Positions 1 to 6,760 of a stretch of DNA of 10,616 bases are shown in pieces. How positions within the stretch are numbered: position 1 is the stretch's first letter; each line of letters starts with the position of its first letter. This DNA comes from Candidatus Heimdallarchaeota archaeon (GTDB taxonomy: Archaea; Asgardarchaeota; Heimdallarchaeia; Hodarchaeales; LC-3), in assembly GCA_027364495.1 (NCBI GenBank), contig DAHXPE010000409.1:1-10616 (forward strand), written 5' to 3'. Position numbers and translations under genes: made by a program. The notes beneath the pieces are model-generated. The model was not told the DNA's origin. It searched no databases and saw only the letters and a list, made by a program, of their open reading frames with translations.

Positions 1-69
1 ACATGTGAATGATAAAGAAATAGCCTAATAAAATTATTCAAAAGGAAAAAAATCTCTTAGGTGTAATTA

Positions 70-1119
70 ATGGCAATACAAGAATCGATTAAAGAAAATA
101 ATGACGTAGTAATTAGATTTGAAAATTTAACGAAATATTACGGTAATTTTTGTTCTGTTTCTAATCTAAATATGGAAATCAAAAAAGGTGAAATTATAGG
201 GTTTTTAGGTCCTAATGGTGCTGGTAAAACTACCACTATGAAAATGATGGCTAGAATTCTTAGACCCTCCTCTGGGAAAATAGTGTATAAAAAAGACGGA
301 GAATTTTTTGAGCTTACCGCTCGGTCAAAAGATTATCTCTTGCAAAATGTTGGTTTCTTAGTAGAAAATCCCTCATTTTATAATAATGTTACTCCACGTC
401 AGTTATTGACATTATTTGCAAAATTAAAGGGGTACCCAAGGGATAAGATTCCAAAACGAGTTGAAGAAGTTGTAGCAATGGTAAAAATGACTGATTGGAT
501 TGATAAAAAGTTAGGTACCTTCTCCAAAGGAATGAAGGTAAAATTAGGAATTGTTAGTGCCCTGGTCCATGATCCTGAAATAATTATCCTTGATGAACCA
601 CAATCAGGTCTTGATCCCAAAGCACGTATTGATGTGAGAAATTTCATTTTAGAGCTTAAAAAAGTGGGCAAAACAATCTTTTTTTCCAGTCATTTGTTGT
701 ACGAAGTAAGTGAAGTGGCTGATAAAATAGCAATTATAACAAATGGACACTTAATAGCCTTTGATACTATGCAAGACCTGGAATTACAAGCTAAAAGTAG
801 CTTAATACATTTAGAAATATTGAATGCAAATAATGGAAACACAAAACCACTTCTTGATAGGTTAGTTGAAATCTTACGTCCTCAAATAGAAAAAGGAATA
901 ATAATTAATGACATAACTTATACCCCTGAAACAAAAAAATTCAATATTAATTTTGATGGGGAACCTCAACATCAACATGACATATTACAATTATTAACAG
1001 AAGATAAAATCGATGTGGTTGATTTTTCAGTTTCAAAAGCTGGAGTACTGGAAGATTTGTATATGAATCTAGTATCCGATTCGAAACAAGAATCAAACCC
1101 AGTTTATTCAAATAATTAG
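70..1119 (+). CDS. ABC transporter ATP-binding protein, BcrA/DrrA (ABC-2 exporter) type
   Basis: This 349-residue cytoplasmic ATPase should power the permease encoded immediately downstream. All ABC landmarks are visible: Walker A GPNGAGKT at residues 47-54, signature SKGMK at 152-156, Walker B IIILDEP at 171-177 with catalytic Glu176, D-loop SGLD at 179-182 and the switch His208 in FFSSH. The Q-loop position reads VGFLVENP (94-101), so Glu99 replaces the usual Gln; this 'LVE-P-FY' form is familiar from BcrA-type ATPases. About 110 residues follow the nucleotide-binding core and end in SVSKAGVLEDLYMNLV, the usual 'LED-F' tail of ABC-2 ATPases. The ATG at 70 is supported by AGGTG at 59-63. Bases 1-69 hold no gene I can recognise and no clear promoter. 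The substrate cannot be told from sequence; bacitracin/lantibiotic-like peptides, drugs or lipids are all possible. Confidence 0.97.
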   Translation: MAIQESIKENNDVVIRFENLTKYYGNFCSVSNLNMEIKKGEIIGFLGPNGAGKTTTMKMMARILRPSSGKIVYKKDGEFFELTARSKDYLLQNVGFLVENPSFYNNVTPRQLLTLFAKLKGYPRDKIPKRVEEVVAMVKMTDWIDKKLGTFSKGMKVKLGIVSALVHDPEIIILDEPQSGLDPKARIDVRNFILELKKVGKTIFFSSHLLYEVSEVADKIAIITNGHLIAFDTMQDLELQAKSSLIHLEILNANNGNTKPLLDRLVEILRPQIEKGIIINDITYTPETKKFNINFDGEPQHQHDILQLLTEDKIDVVDFSVSKAGVLEDLYMNLVSDSKQESNPVYSNN

Positions 1120-1124
1120 GTGAT
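1118..1124 (+). promoter_or_regulatory. Shine-Dalgarno site overlapping the ATPase stop codon
   Basis: AGGTGAT matches the anti-Shine-Dalgarno end of archaeal and bacterial 16S rRNA. It overlaps the TAG stop (1117-1119) of the ATPase gene and lies 4 bases before an ATG at 1129. A GTG at 1120 is in frame but lies inside the site itself, so ATG 1129 is the better start for the permease. The overlap implies translational coupling of the two genes. Confidence 0.7.
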
Positions 1125-1128
1125 AATC

Positions 1129-2025
1129 ATGGCTATTACTTTAAATAAATATCATAATCCACATTTGGATCAATCATATGTTTTGAAAAGAACTTTCTCT
1201 CAAATACTAGATCTAGTCAAATTTGAAGCAATAAGGAATTTAAAAAAGACGTTATTAATTCTGTCTATCTTTATTGTTATTTTTGGTATATTTTTTACAT
1301 TTAATACGTATACCTTTTCAAATCCACATAACCTTCTTCCTGACCTCCCAGGGCAATATATACAAGGTTCTTACCTCTCCGCCATAGCTTTTATGATCTT
1401 AATTCTAGCAATTCTGTATGGGTCTTCTGTAATTTGTGAAGACTATGAGCATCAAACAGGGAATTTAATGTTTCCAAATGTAACCAAATTTAGACTTATG
1501 ATAGGTAGGTTTACTTCTGGATTTGTTTTAGGATCAGTAAATTTGATTATTTTTTACTTTTTAATTACTTTAGACGTGATTTATGCATATGGATTATCTC
1601 ATGTACCAATAGAATTATTTTATTCACTTTTTTGGGCTTTATTATATTATTTTACCCTATTATCTTTTACAGTCTTTTTCAGTAGTTTTTCAAAAAGTAC
1701 ATCTACAGTAATTGTTCTTTTCCTAGTATTTGTATTGGTTGTACTGAGTATTGTGACCATAGTTTTAGCATTTGCAGGATATACAGGTGAACCCTTATAT
1801 AATATAACATATTTTGGAAATATTATTTATCAAATTTTGACATATCCTGCTTCTCGTAGTGTATCTCAACCAATAAATTTCATTCATGTAAAAATAAACC
1901 AAAAGGAAGTAACTTTTACTCAATGGTTGACGCCCAGTCCAATTGAAGCATTAGTATTCATGTTAGGTTATAGTTTTATCTTTTTGTTCATAGGTTATTA
2001 TTTCTTTGAAAAAAGACAATTATAA
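1129..2025 (+). CDS. ABC-2 type transporter permease
   Basis: The membrane partner of the ATPase at 70-1119. Counted from the alternative GTG at 1120 (301 residues), about six hydrophobic segments are visible, near 44-62, 84-104, 131-155, 166-189, 194-220 and 275-296. The protein ends in a short basic tail (FFEKRQL). Between helices 2 and 3 the segment EDYEHQTGNLMFPN...R is the coupling region typical of ABC-2 permeases, where Glu and a GT/GN turn precede an Arg entering helix 3. I chose ATG 1129 (298 residues) because a Shine-Dalgarno site at 1118-1124 precedes it and would be inside the coding region if GTG 1120 were used. A T9 tract 12 bases after the stop ends the operon. Two copies of a six-helix subunit with two ATPases would be the expected complex. 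Substrate unknown. Confidence 0.92.
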   Translation: MAITLNKYHNPHLDQSYVLKRTFSQILDLVKFEAIRNLKKTLLILSIFIVIFGIFFTFNTYTFSNPHNLLPDLPGQYIQGSYLSAIAFMILILAILYGSSVICEDYEHQTGNLMFPNVTKFRLMIGRFTSGFVLGSVNLIIFYFLITLDVIYAYGLSHVPIELFYSLFWALLYYFTLLSFTVFFSSFSKSTSTVIVLFLVFVLVVLSIVTIVLAFAGYTGEPLYNITYFGNIIYQILTYPASRSVSQPINFIHVKINQKEVTFTQWLTPSPIEALVFMLGYSFIFLFIGYYFFEKRQL

Positions 2026-2037
2026 ACCCTGACTAAA

Positions 2038-2046
2038 TTTTTTTTT
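2038..2046 (+). terminator. T9 tract, archaeal-type terminator of the ABC-2 operon
   Basis: Nine consecutive T residues begin 12 bases after the permease stop codon with no strong stem before them. Archaeal RNA polymerase commonly terminates on such U-tracts alone. Two weak AT hairpins lie just past it (arms 2049-2055/2063-2069 and 2069-2074/2084-2089) and may help protect the 3' end, but these are easily expected by chance in AT-rich DNA. Confidence 0.6.
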
Positions 2047-2474
2047 CAAATATTTATGCTAAAAATATTACTTTAAACCATTCAAAGTATATTTTACGAT
2101 ATTAGGCATACATGGATAGAGATTTTCTTTGTAAATGATATTTGGATGTTTTATTCAATGCTTGTTGATTATAGCAGTTATTTCAGGTTTAGTTTTGTTC
2201 AAATTTTGAAAAAAAAGCAATTCTTTCTGTGTTTATTTGCAAGAATCTTGTTAATTTTCCTATAATTTGAAAAACCATAAAACAATAAAATAATTAAATA
2301 CCTTTGAATTTCTCTTTTTATTTTATTTTTAACGATCTTTTTTCTTTTATTTAAATCCAATTTCCAATTGATAACTAATAGTATGTAGGCAAGAGAACTT
2401 TTGTCAAAAAAAAAAAAAGAGGAGACAAAATATGAATAAAAATATATGAAGTAATTAAAAATTTAAAAAAATTT
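2047..2474. other. Noncoding gap between convergent operons
   Basis: No convincing gene is present on either strand. The longest frame I could build is 39 codons (2146-2265, +), without a Shine-Dalgarno site and with biased AT-rich content. The stretch from about 2310 to 2350 is a pyrimidine-rich tract. From 2399 onward there is an inverted repeat around an A13 tract, followed by A/T-runs that run up to the terminator of the minus-strand cytochrome gene. Confidence 0.6.
2399..2430. repeat. 7-bp inverted repeat flanking an A13 tract
   Basis: TTTTGTC (2399-2405) and GACAAAA (2424-2430) are perfect inverted copies separated by 18 bases: A13 (2406-2418) followed by GAGGA. On the minus strand this reads as a T13 run between the arms and could be a backup terminator for the cytochrome gene. 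On the plus strand the purine run GAGGAG resembles a Shine-Dalgarno site, but the ATG at 2432 opens only five codons. Confidence 0.5.
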
Positions 2475-2499
2475 AAAAAAAAATTAGATTTTATTCTAA
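2475..2499 (-). terminator. Hairpin plus T9 terminator of the cytochrome gene
   Basis: Read on the minus strand, TTAGA, a six-base loop and TCTAA form a 5-bp stem (2499-2484), followed at once by nine T residues (2483-2475). Further T7 and T5 runs come after it. It begins 8 bases past the stop codon at 2507, so it is well placed to end the cytochrome transcript. Confidence 0.7.
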
Positions 2500-2506
2500 C
2501 TGGGGT

Positions 2507-3487
2507 TTATTCTCTTCGTTTTCTGTAGTGAGAGACAACGGGTATAGCTATTACTAAAGCTGCCAATACAAAAACTACTGTGAATGAACTGGCTGTTCCA
2601 GAGGTTTTGGAGGCAGTAACGGTTTCATATTGAGTTTGAATTACATTAAAGTGATTACCTACAATAACCATTTGGTCGAAAGATGAGTGGTGGTATTCAT
2701 TTTGTAAATTGTTCCACCAGGCAACTGCATAGTGGATTGCTATACCGTCATTTGCAAAGTTTGCTTGGTCTGTGTTATTATTTACAGGAGCAAGAGGTCT
2801 GACAAAGAAGTACTGATAACCATAACCATGATCAAAAGCACCATAATAAATACCAACATGTACATCTTGTTCTGCAGCTGAATTAGTTGTTATACCTGTT
2901 GAAATTGATTTATCAGAAGCCATTCCAGTTGTGTTTGTACCGGTTGTTCCTACATCAACATACCATAATTCGGCGTGACCGCCAGTGGAGAAAGCCATTG
3001 CACCAGACAATACTTTGTCTAAGTTTGTTTCAGAGCCGTTATAATTTGTCAAGAATTGACCAACAGAAAAATTAGCTACATCTACGTTAAATAAAATACC
3101 AAATTTATCTGATGTTGATGAAGCTGTTCCCTTGACAGTTACAGTTGGATCATTTACTTGAGCCATTACCATGACATCAGTTGAATTCTTTAAGAAAGAC
3201 ATTTTAATGAATTCAAGGGTTGAGCTAGATCTGTTATTTGTTTGTATTGTTGGTACCTCGTCTGTTGCCCATTGACCGTATTGATTAAACACCTGGTTTG
3301 CTTGGGTAAAGTTATTCATAGCAAAAGATGCTTGAACATCTCTAACTAGCGCTGGCTGATTGTGGCAATAATTACATTCTTTATTACCACCGTATCCAGG
3401 AAATGATGTGGCTGTATAAATATTCAACGCCATAAATGACGCTAAAAACAATACTCCAGCTAACATCCCAATATATGCTTTTTTCAT
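2507..3487 (-). CDS. Membrane-anchored extracytoplasmic cytochrome: one c-type heme motif plus an EB_dh/DOMON-like domain
   Basis: A 326-residue protein exported to the outer face of the membrane. It starts with a basic N-terminus and hydrophobic helix (MKK, residues 5-24) acting as signal peptide or anchor. A single CXXCH motif, CNYCH at 38-42, would attach heme c. Residues 90-280 are rich in beta-type segments and resemble the heme-binding domain of ethylbenzene-dehydrogenase gamma subunits and related DOMON-like cytochromes. The best match is the late part: aromatic-rich GYQYFFVRPL (223-232), then FANDGIAIHYAVAWWNN (244-260). Several His and Met residues (H171, H210, H220, H252, M163) could ligate a second heme, but I cannot assign them. 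A C-terminal helix (302-318) followed by HYRKRRE is a stop-transfer anchor or sorting tail. ATG 3487 is preceded by GAGG at 3498-3495 and a TATA-like box near 3540. The gene is visibly richer in G+C than its neighbours. The heme-c call is firmer than the domain call. A carbohydrate-binding or plain surface-protein role remains possible. Confidence 0.85.
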   Translation of the reverse strand: MKKAYIGMLAGVLFLASFMALNIYTATSFPGYGGNKECNYCHNQPALVRDVQASFAMNNFTQANQVFNQYGQWATDEVPTIQTNNRSSSTLEFIKMSFLKNSTDVMVMAQVNDPTVTVKGTASSTSDKFGILFNVDVANFSVGQFLTNYNGSETNLDKVLSGAMAFSTGGHAELWYVDVGTTGTNTTGMASDKSISTGITTNSAAEQDVHVGIYYGAFDHGYGYQYFFVRPLAPVNNNTDQANFANDGIAIHYAVAWWNNLQNEYHHSSFDQMVIVGNHFNVIQTQYETVTASKTSGTASSFTVVFVLAALVIAIPVVSHYRKRRE

Positions 3488-3535
3488 ACTATAGCCTCAT
3501 TTTGTTAATTGGTTTTAGCTACTTTTATTCACTGA

Positions 3536-3544
3536 TTATATAAT
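3536..3544 (-). promoter_or_regulatory. TATA-box-like promoter of the cytochrome gene
   Basis: On the minus strand TTATATAAT (3544-3536) lies about 50 bases before the ATG at 3487. With the usual archaeal spacing of roughly 25 bases from TATA box to start site, transcription would begin near 3515. That gives a short leader containing the GAGG ribosome site at 3498-3495. A clear purine-rich BRE upstream is not obvious, so the call is moderate in such AT-rich DNA. Confidence 0.5.
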
Positions 3545-3585
3545 AGGACCAAATCTATCACTTTATGCGAAAATGGTAAATTTTT

Positions 3586-3600
3586 TTTTTTTATATCATA
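3586..3600. repeat. 15-bp direct repeat, copy 1 (TATA-like)
   Basis: TTTTTTTATATCATA occurs here at the end of a T12 run (3581-3592) and again, identical, at 3670-3684. On the plus strand it contains TTTATATC, close to an archaeal box A. On the minus strand it reads GATATAAA, also TATA-like. It could be an extra promoter or a protein-binding site in the upstream region of the cytochrome gene. Confidence 0.5.
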
Positions 3601-3617
3601 TTAAATTATCAGTGCTT

Positions 3618-3639
3618 AATTCCAATTTTATTTGGAATT
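3618..3639. repeat. Perfect 8-bp inverted repeat with 6-base loop
   Basis: AATTCCAA (3618-3625) and TTGGAATT (3632-3639) flank the loop TTTTAT. In plus-strand RNA the stem gains two G-U pairs (3617/3640 and 3616/3641), which would be A/C mismatches in minus-strand RNA. It lies between the two direct-repeat copies. It may be an operator, or a hairpin in an RNA starting near copy 1. Confidence 0.5.
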
Positions 3640-3669
3640 GGTAGTTTCCAGTTAAGTTGTAAAAAAATG

Positions 3670-3684
3670 TTTTTTTATATCATA
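3670..3684. repeat. 15-bp direct repeat, copy 2
   Basis: Identical to 3586-3600, 84 bases away (TTTTTTTATATCATA). The flanks differ on both sides, so the identity is confined to the element. The long inverted repeat 3734-3798 begins 49 bases beyond it. Confidence 0.5.
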
Positions 3685-3733
3685 CTCAGCAATTCTAACG
3701 ATAATCAAGGGTTGAATTTTTTCACATCTCTTC

Positions 3734-3798
3734 GATTATTCGTTTTTAATTTAGCATCATGGTTACAACTGGTGCTAAATTAGGTAAAAATGAATATC
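3734..3798. repeat. Long imperfect inverted repeat, possible RNA hairpin
   Basis: The left arm (3734-3756) and right arm (3773-3798) are near-complete inverted copies. The core is AATTTAGCA (3748-3756) against TGCTAAATT (3773-3781), then a 4-base bulge AGGT (3782-3785). Beyond the bulge ATTCGTTTTT (3738-3747) pairs with AAAAATGAAT (3786-3795) with one C/T difference. A further 1-base bulge then allows GAT (3734-3736) to pair with ATC (3796-3798). In plus-strand RNA the one arm mismatch is a G-U pair and the core stem extends into the loop (3757-3759 with 3770-3772). It lies downstream of the permease operon and upstream of the cytochrome gene. Confidence 0.6.
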
Positions 3799-3990
3799 TT
3801 AGGCTTTGTTAATAAAGAATACCTCATATAAAGCATATAACAAAAAATTGTATTACTTGTAATTGGTACTTTTATAATCAATTTGAAATAATTAATACCT
3901 ATTCATTAGTCTTTTTTGCTCAAATCAGTGCAATCACAGGGTTATAATGGTTGTTTTAAGGTCATATTAAGAATGATTATCAAGTGGTTA
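3799..3990. other. Noncoding region beyond the permease operon
   Basis: No gene, tRNA-like fold or clear repeat is seen here. For the minus-strand operon ending at 3991 there is no T-tract close to the stop; the nearest is T6 at 3847-3842. On the plus strand there is a T6 at 3912-3917. The end of the permease transcript is therefore not defined by sequence and may extend into the inverted repeat at 3734-3798. Confidence 0.4.
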
Positions 3991-6753
3991 TTAGAGAGGA
4001 TGCTCTAAATAATCGATTATATTCTGTTTTCTGACTGTTATTGATAATATTACATAAGAAATCAAGAATATAAATCCCAGCAAAATCAATTCTCCTATGA
4101 AAAAACTTAATTGGACTATTGGGAACTGGAAATTTAGGCTAGGAAAGATTATCAAAAATAAATCAAATATAGCTAGATAACTAAGGCAAAATGAGACAAA
4201 GACACATATTAATAATAAGAAAAAATTATCCATTAAGATTGAAAACTTCAATTTTCTTTTACTTAATCCTTTACTTAACAATATTCCAAATGTTTTTTTC
4301 TTATTATTCAGTGAGACGATTATGAGAAAAATATATCCAATTAATGAGATAAATAGTAAAAACAGTAAAGTTACTGTAATAAGTATATTTTCTGTTGATA
4401 AAGGAGAGGAATAGCCATCAGTTAGATAGCCACCAAAATTAATTGTAATATATTTACTATTAAAAAAATCCCCAATTATGATGTCTTGGTAATTATTAGC
4501 AATGCTAGTTATTTTGTCAAAAGTCTTCTGATTTGGTTCACCATTTGAAAAATAAAATATTTTTTCTTCTTTAGGAATGTTTTCAGACGTTATTTTTATA
4601 CTGGAAGGAAGAACTAGTAATATTATGTCAAGATTAGAATTAAATCCTGGTAATTCTATTGTTTGAGTCATTAAATTGATTTTTTCTGTATAATTGTTCA
4701 TAATCAATTGCATGTTTTGTTTTTTGTATGAAATTCCATTTGATAATATGATACCTTTTTGCTCAGTTAAGGCATTTTTGAGTATAGATCGATCAACATT
4801 TGATATTTTATATGCTGAAGGCAATTTCGAAGCATTTTCTATTTGAAATACTTTTATTGCACTTGTAGTATTGCTCGAATATCCCAAAGGTGTAAATTGA
4901 TATGATACAAATGAGGAGGTTACTAATCCCGTATCAAGCACTTCTTTATTAAAATTACTAATTTCCTGAGCTGTATAATTCCCAGTAAAGAGTACGGAAT
5001 AATCTGCACCTGTTTCATTGTACTGAACTTCGTTTGTATAATAAGGATAATTAATAATGTACAAAGCAAAAAAGGTCTGTATTGAAAGCATTAAAATAAA
5101 AATGAAGGCTAATCTTTTGGTTTCTGATAAATGAAGCGCTCTTAAATTTGGCAATTTAATAAATGGAAGTAGATTTAATATTTTTTTTTCAATTGTATCA
5201 AAATTTTGACTTATTAAACCAGCACCACCTATTATCAAGCCGAAAGGTGCCATAACATAAATAAATACTCCCAAAACTGTTATCCAGAAGCTTAGTATCA
5301 CACTTTCATTTATTGTATTTTGTAAATTAGGAATTACTTTTAAAACAATCGCTAAAAGAACTGCCATTGCACTTACAACAAATAATTCATGGTAGAAATT
5401 GATTTGTATTTTAAAAAACGGTTTTCCTTGAATTTCTTTCCAACTTTTTTGGTCCAGTTTTGATATAGTTTTGTAAAATGAGTATAAACATACAATGGCT
5501 AGAAAAACAAAATCTGCACCTAAAATATTTACAGCATTAGAAAATAAATCAAATATTGTATAATTAAATAAAATCTTATACAACACATATCTGATAATAT
5601 TATACAATAGAAAAGTTACTACCGAGCTTAATAATGACAACAAAATCCCAAAAAAAATGTATGCTCTCATGAAAGTTGAAAATTTTAATCCTTTGTGCTT
5701 GAAATATAGCCAATTTTGTAAAAATTCGTCCTCCCATTGACTGATTAAACCTGTTGTCAGGAATATTGCTATTATCAGAGTAGGAACAGCTATAATAAGA
5801 AAAGTTACTGTCCCCAAGTTATTAGATTGGTAAAAACTCTGTTGAAAAAATTGTTCTGTTACATCCCATTCTGAAGCTCCAATTGTATGAAAGGGGACTT
5901 GTTCATATTGACCATTTAATAACTGAGGGCTAATTGGATTATAACTTAAAAATTGATCTAGAGAAAACAATTTTTCTCTGTTTACACTAATAAAAGATCT
6001 AAGGTAAAGTATTTGGCCAGCAAATTTATTAATAAATTCATTGATTGGCAAAAAAATACTGTAATCAAATATTGAGAGTGGGTATATATTGTATGTTTGG
6101 TCTCCCGATCCAAAAGAACTCAATGGAAAATTTGTTAGATATTTATTCGTGTACCATATAAAATTTTTTGGACTGTTTGTTATAATAGAATTGTTTCCAG
6201 ATAAATTTAATCTTAGGGAATTTGTATTGTTCAGATAATTGAAGAAATTTGAACTTACCAAAGCGTCTGAATCAATAAAAGAATAATTAGTATTCACCAA
6301 ATTTAGGTTTTTTAACTGTATTAACTGATCATTTGATATTCCAACAATAGTAATCGTTCTATTAATTAGAAGAGTCTCTTTTCTGTTATTAAGATTTGTA
6401 AATGTTATATTCAGTTTATTAAACGCTATAAACGCCAAACTTGCGTAATGTTCAGTATTTTTAACACTCATTCCCATATTAAAATTAGTATTATAATCAT
6501 TTAATGTCAAATTATAGGTTGCAGGATTAAAATCATAGTCATTTATGTAGTCTACTTTATTGGTCTGGTTGTAGTCATAATAACTGAGGATTTTTGGTCC
6601 TTCTGTAATTATATTTTGGAATGGAATTATAAAAGCTAAAATGACTAGAAAAGACGTAAAGACAATTGCAATTCGTTTGTGTTTTTTCCAGAGATATTTT
6701 ATTAGATCGGTTATCAATTTATGTTTTTCCTTTATCCTGTTATTATAACTCAA
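3991..6753 (-). CDS. FtsX/MacB-type ABC transporter permease, ten-helix, two extracellular domains (second permease of operon)
   Basis: A 920-residue membrane protein in the FtsX-like superfamily. Helices are visible near 28-46, 315-337, 362-386, 410-428, 457-474, 486-510, 545-566, 790-814, 840-868 and 883-905. This leaves two large outside domains, about 47-314 and 567-789, both rich in Asn and in N-X-S/T sequons. The last three helices form a classic FtsX unit; FGILLSKGLSKRKLKFSIL (822-840) is the cytoplasmic loop that contacts the ATPase. The first unit has the matching loop WLYFKHKGLKFSTFMRAY (348-365). The start is TTG 6753, 7 bases after the ATPase stop. No Met occurs before helix 1 and no strong ribosome site is seen, so translation is probably coupled to the ATPase gene. 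It pairs with the paralogous permease at 7711-10575. Substrate unknown; envelope lipids, lipoproteins or peptides are typical of the family. Confidence 0.93.
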   Translation of the reverse strand: MSYNNRIKEKHKLITDLIKYLWKKHKRIAIVFTSFLVILAFIIPFQNIITEGPKILSYYDYNQTNKVDYINDYDFNPATYNLTLNDYNTNFNMGMSVKNTEHYASLAFIAFNKLNITFTNLNNRKETLLINRTITIVGISNDQLIQLKNLNLVNTNYSFIDSDALVSSNFFNYLNNTNSLRLNLSGNNSIITNSPKNFIWYTNKYLTNFPLSSFGSGDQTYNIYPLSIFDYSIFLPINEFINKFAGQILYLRSFISVNREKLFSLDQFLSYNPISPQLLNGQYEQVPFHTIGASEWDVTEQFFQQSFYQSNNLGTVTFLIIAVPTLIIAIFLTTGLISQWEDEFLQNWLYFKHKGLKFSTFMRAYIFFGILLSLLSSVVTFLLYNIIRYVLYKILFNYTIFDLFSNAVNILGADFVFLAIVCLYSFYKTISKLDQKSWKEIQGKPFFKIQINFYHELFVVSAMAVLLAIVLKVIPNLQNTINESVILSFWITVLGVFIYVMAPFGLIIGGAGLISQNFDTIEKKILNLLPFIKLPNLRALHLSETKRLAFIFILMLSIQTFFALYIINYPYYTNEVQYNETGADYSVLFTGNYTAQEISNFNKEVLDTGLVTSSFVSYQFTPLGYSSNTTSAIKVFQIENASKLPSAYKISNVDRSILKNALTEQKGIILSNGISYKKQNMQLIMNNYTEKINLMTQTIELPGFNSNLDIILLVLPSSIKITSENIPKEEKIFYFSNGEPNQKTFDKITSIANNYQDIIIGDFFNSKYITINFGGYLTDGYSSPLSTENILITVTLLFLLFISLIGYIFLIIVSLNNKKKTFGILLSKGLSKRKLKFSILMDNFFLLLICVFVSFCLSYLAIFDLFLIIFPSLNFQFPIVQLSFFIGELILLGFIFLISYVILSITVRKQNIIDYLEHPL

Positions 6754-6760
6754 CTAATAC

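Noticed and set aside
1..69. Promoter or end of an upstream gene at the left edge
   Set aside because: Too little sequence; CTAATAAAAT near 25-34 is weakly TATA-like but not distinguishable from the AT-rich background.
399..671. Open frame of about 90 codons opposite the ATPase gene
   Set aside because: It lies wholly inside a well-supported gene on the other strand and its peptide has no recognisable features; similar antisense frames at 2887-3075, 6870-7079, 7467-7649 and 9311-9502 were dropped for the same reason.
2146..2265. A 39-codon open frame on the plus strand in the convergent gap
   Set aside because: No Shine-Dalgarno site or promoter is visible, the peptide is not recognisable, and frames of this length are expected by chance.
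2432..2449. GAGGAG followed by ATG 2432, resembling a translated small gene
   Set aside because: The frame has only five codons before TGA; the purine run is part of the A13-containing inverted repeat.
2461..2483. Tandem repeat of ATTTAAAAAA units
   Set aside because: Low-complexity A/T sequence that is better explained as the T-tracts following the cytochrome terminator.
2507..3487. Multiheme cytochrome
   Set aside because: Only one CXXCH motif (CNYCH, residues 38-42) is present; any second heme would have to be non-covalent.
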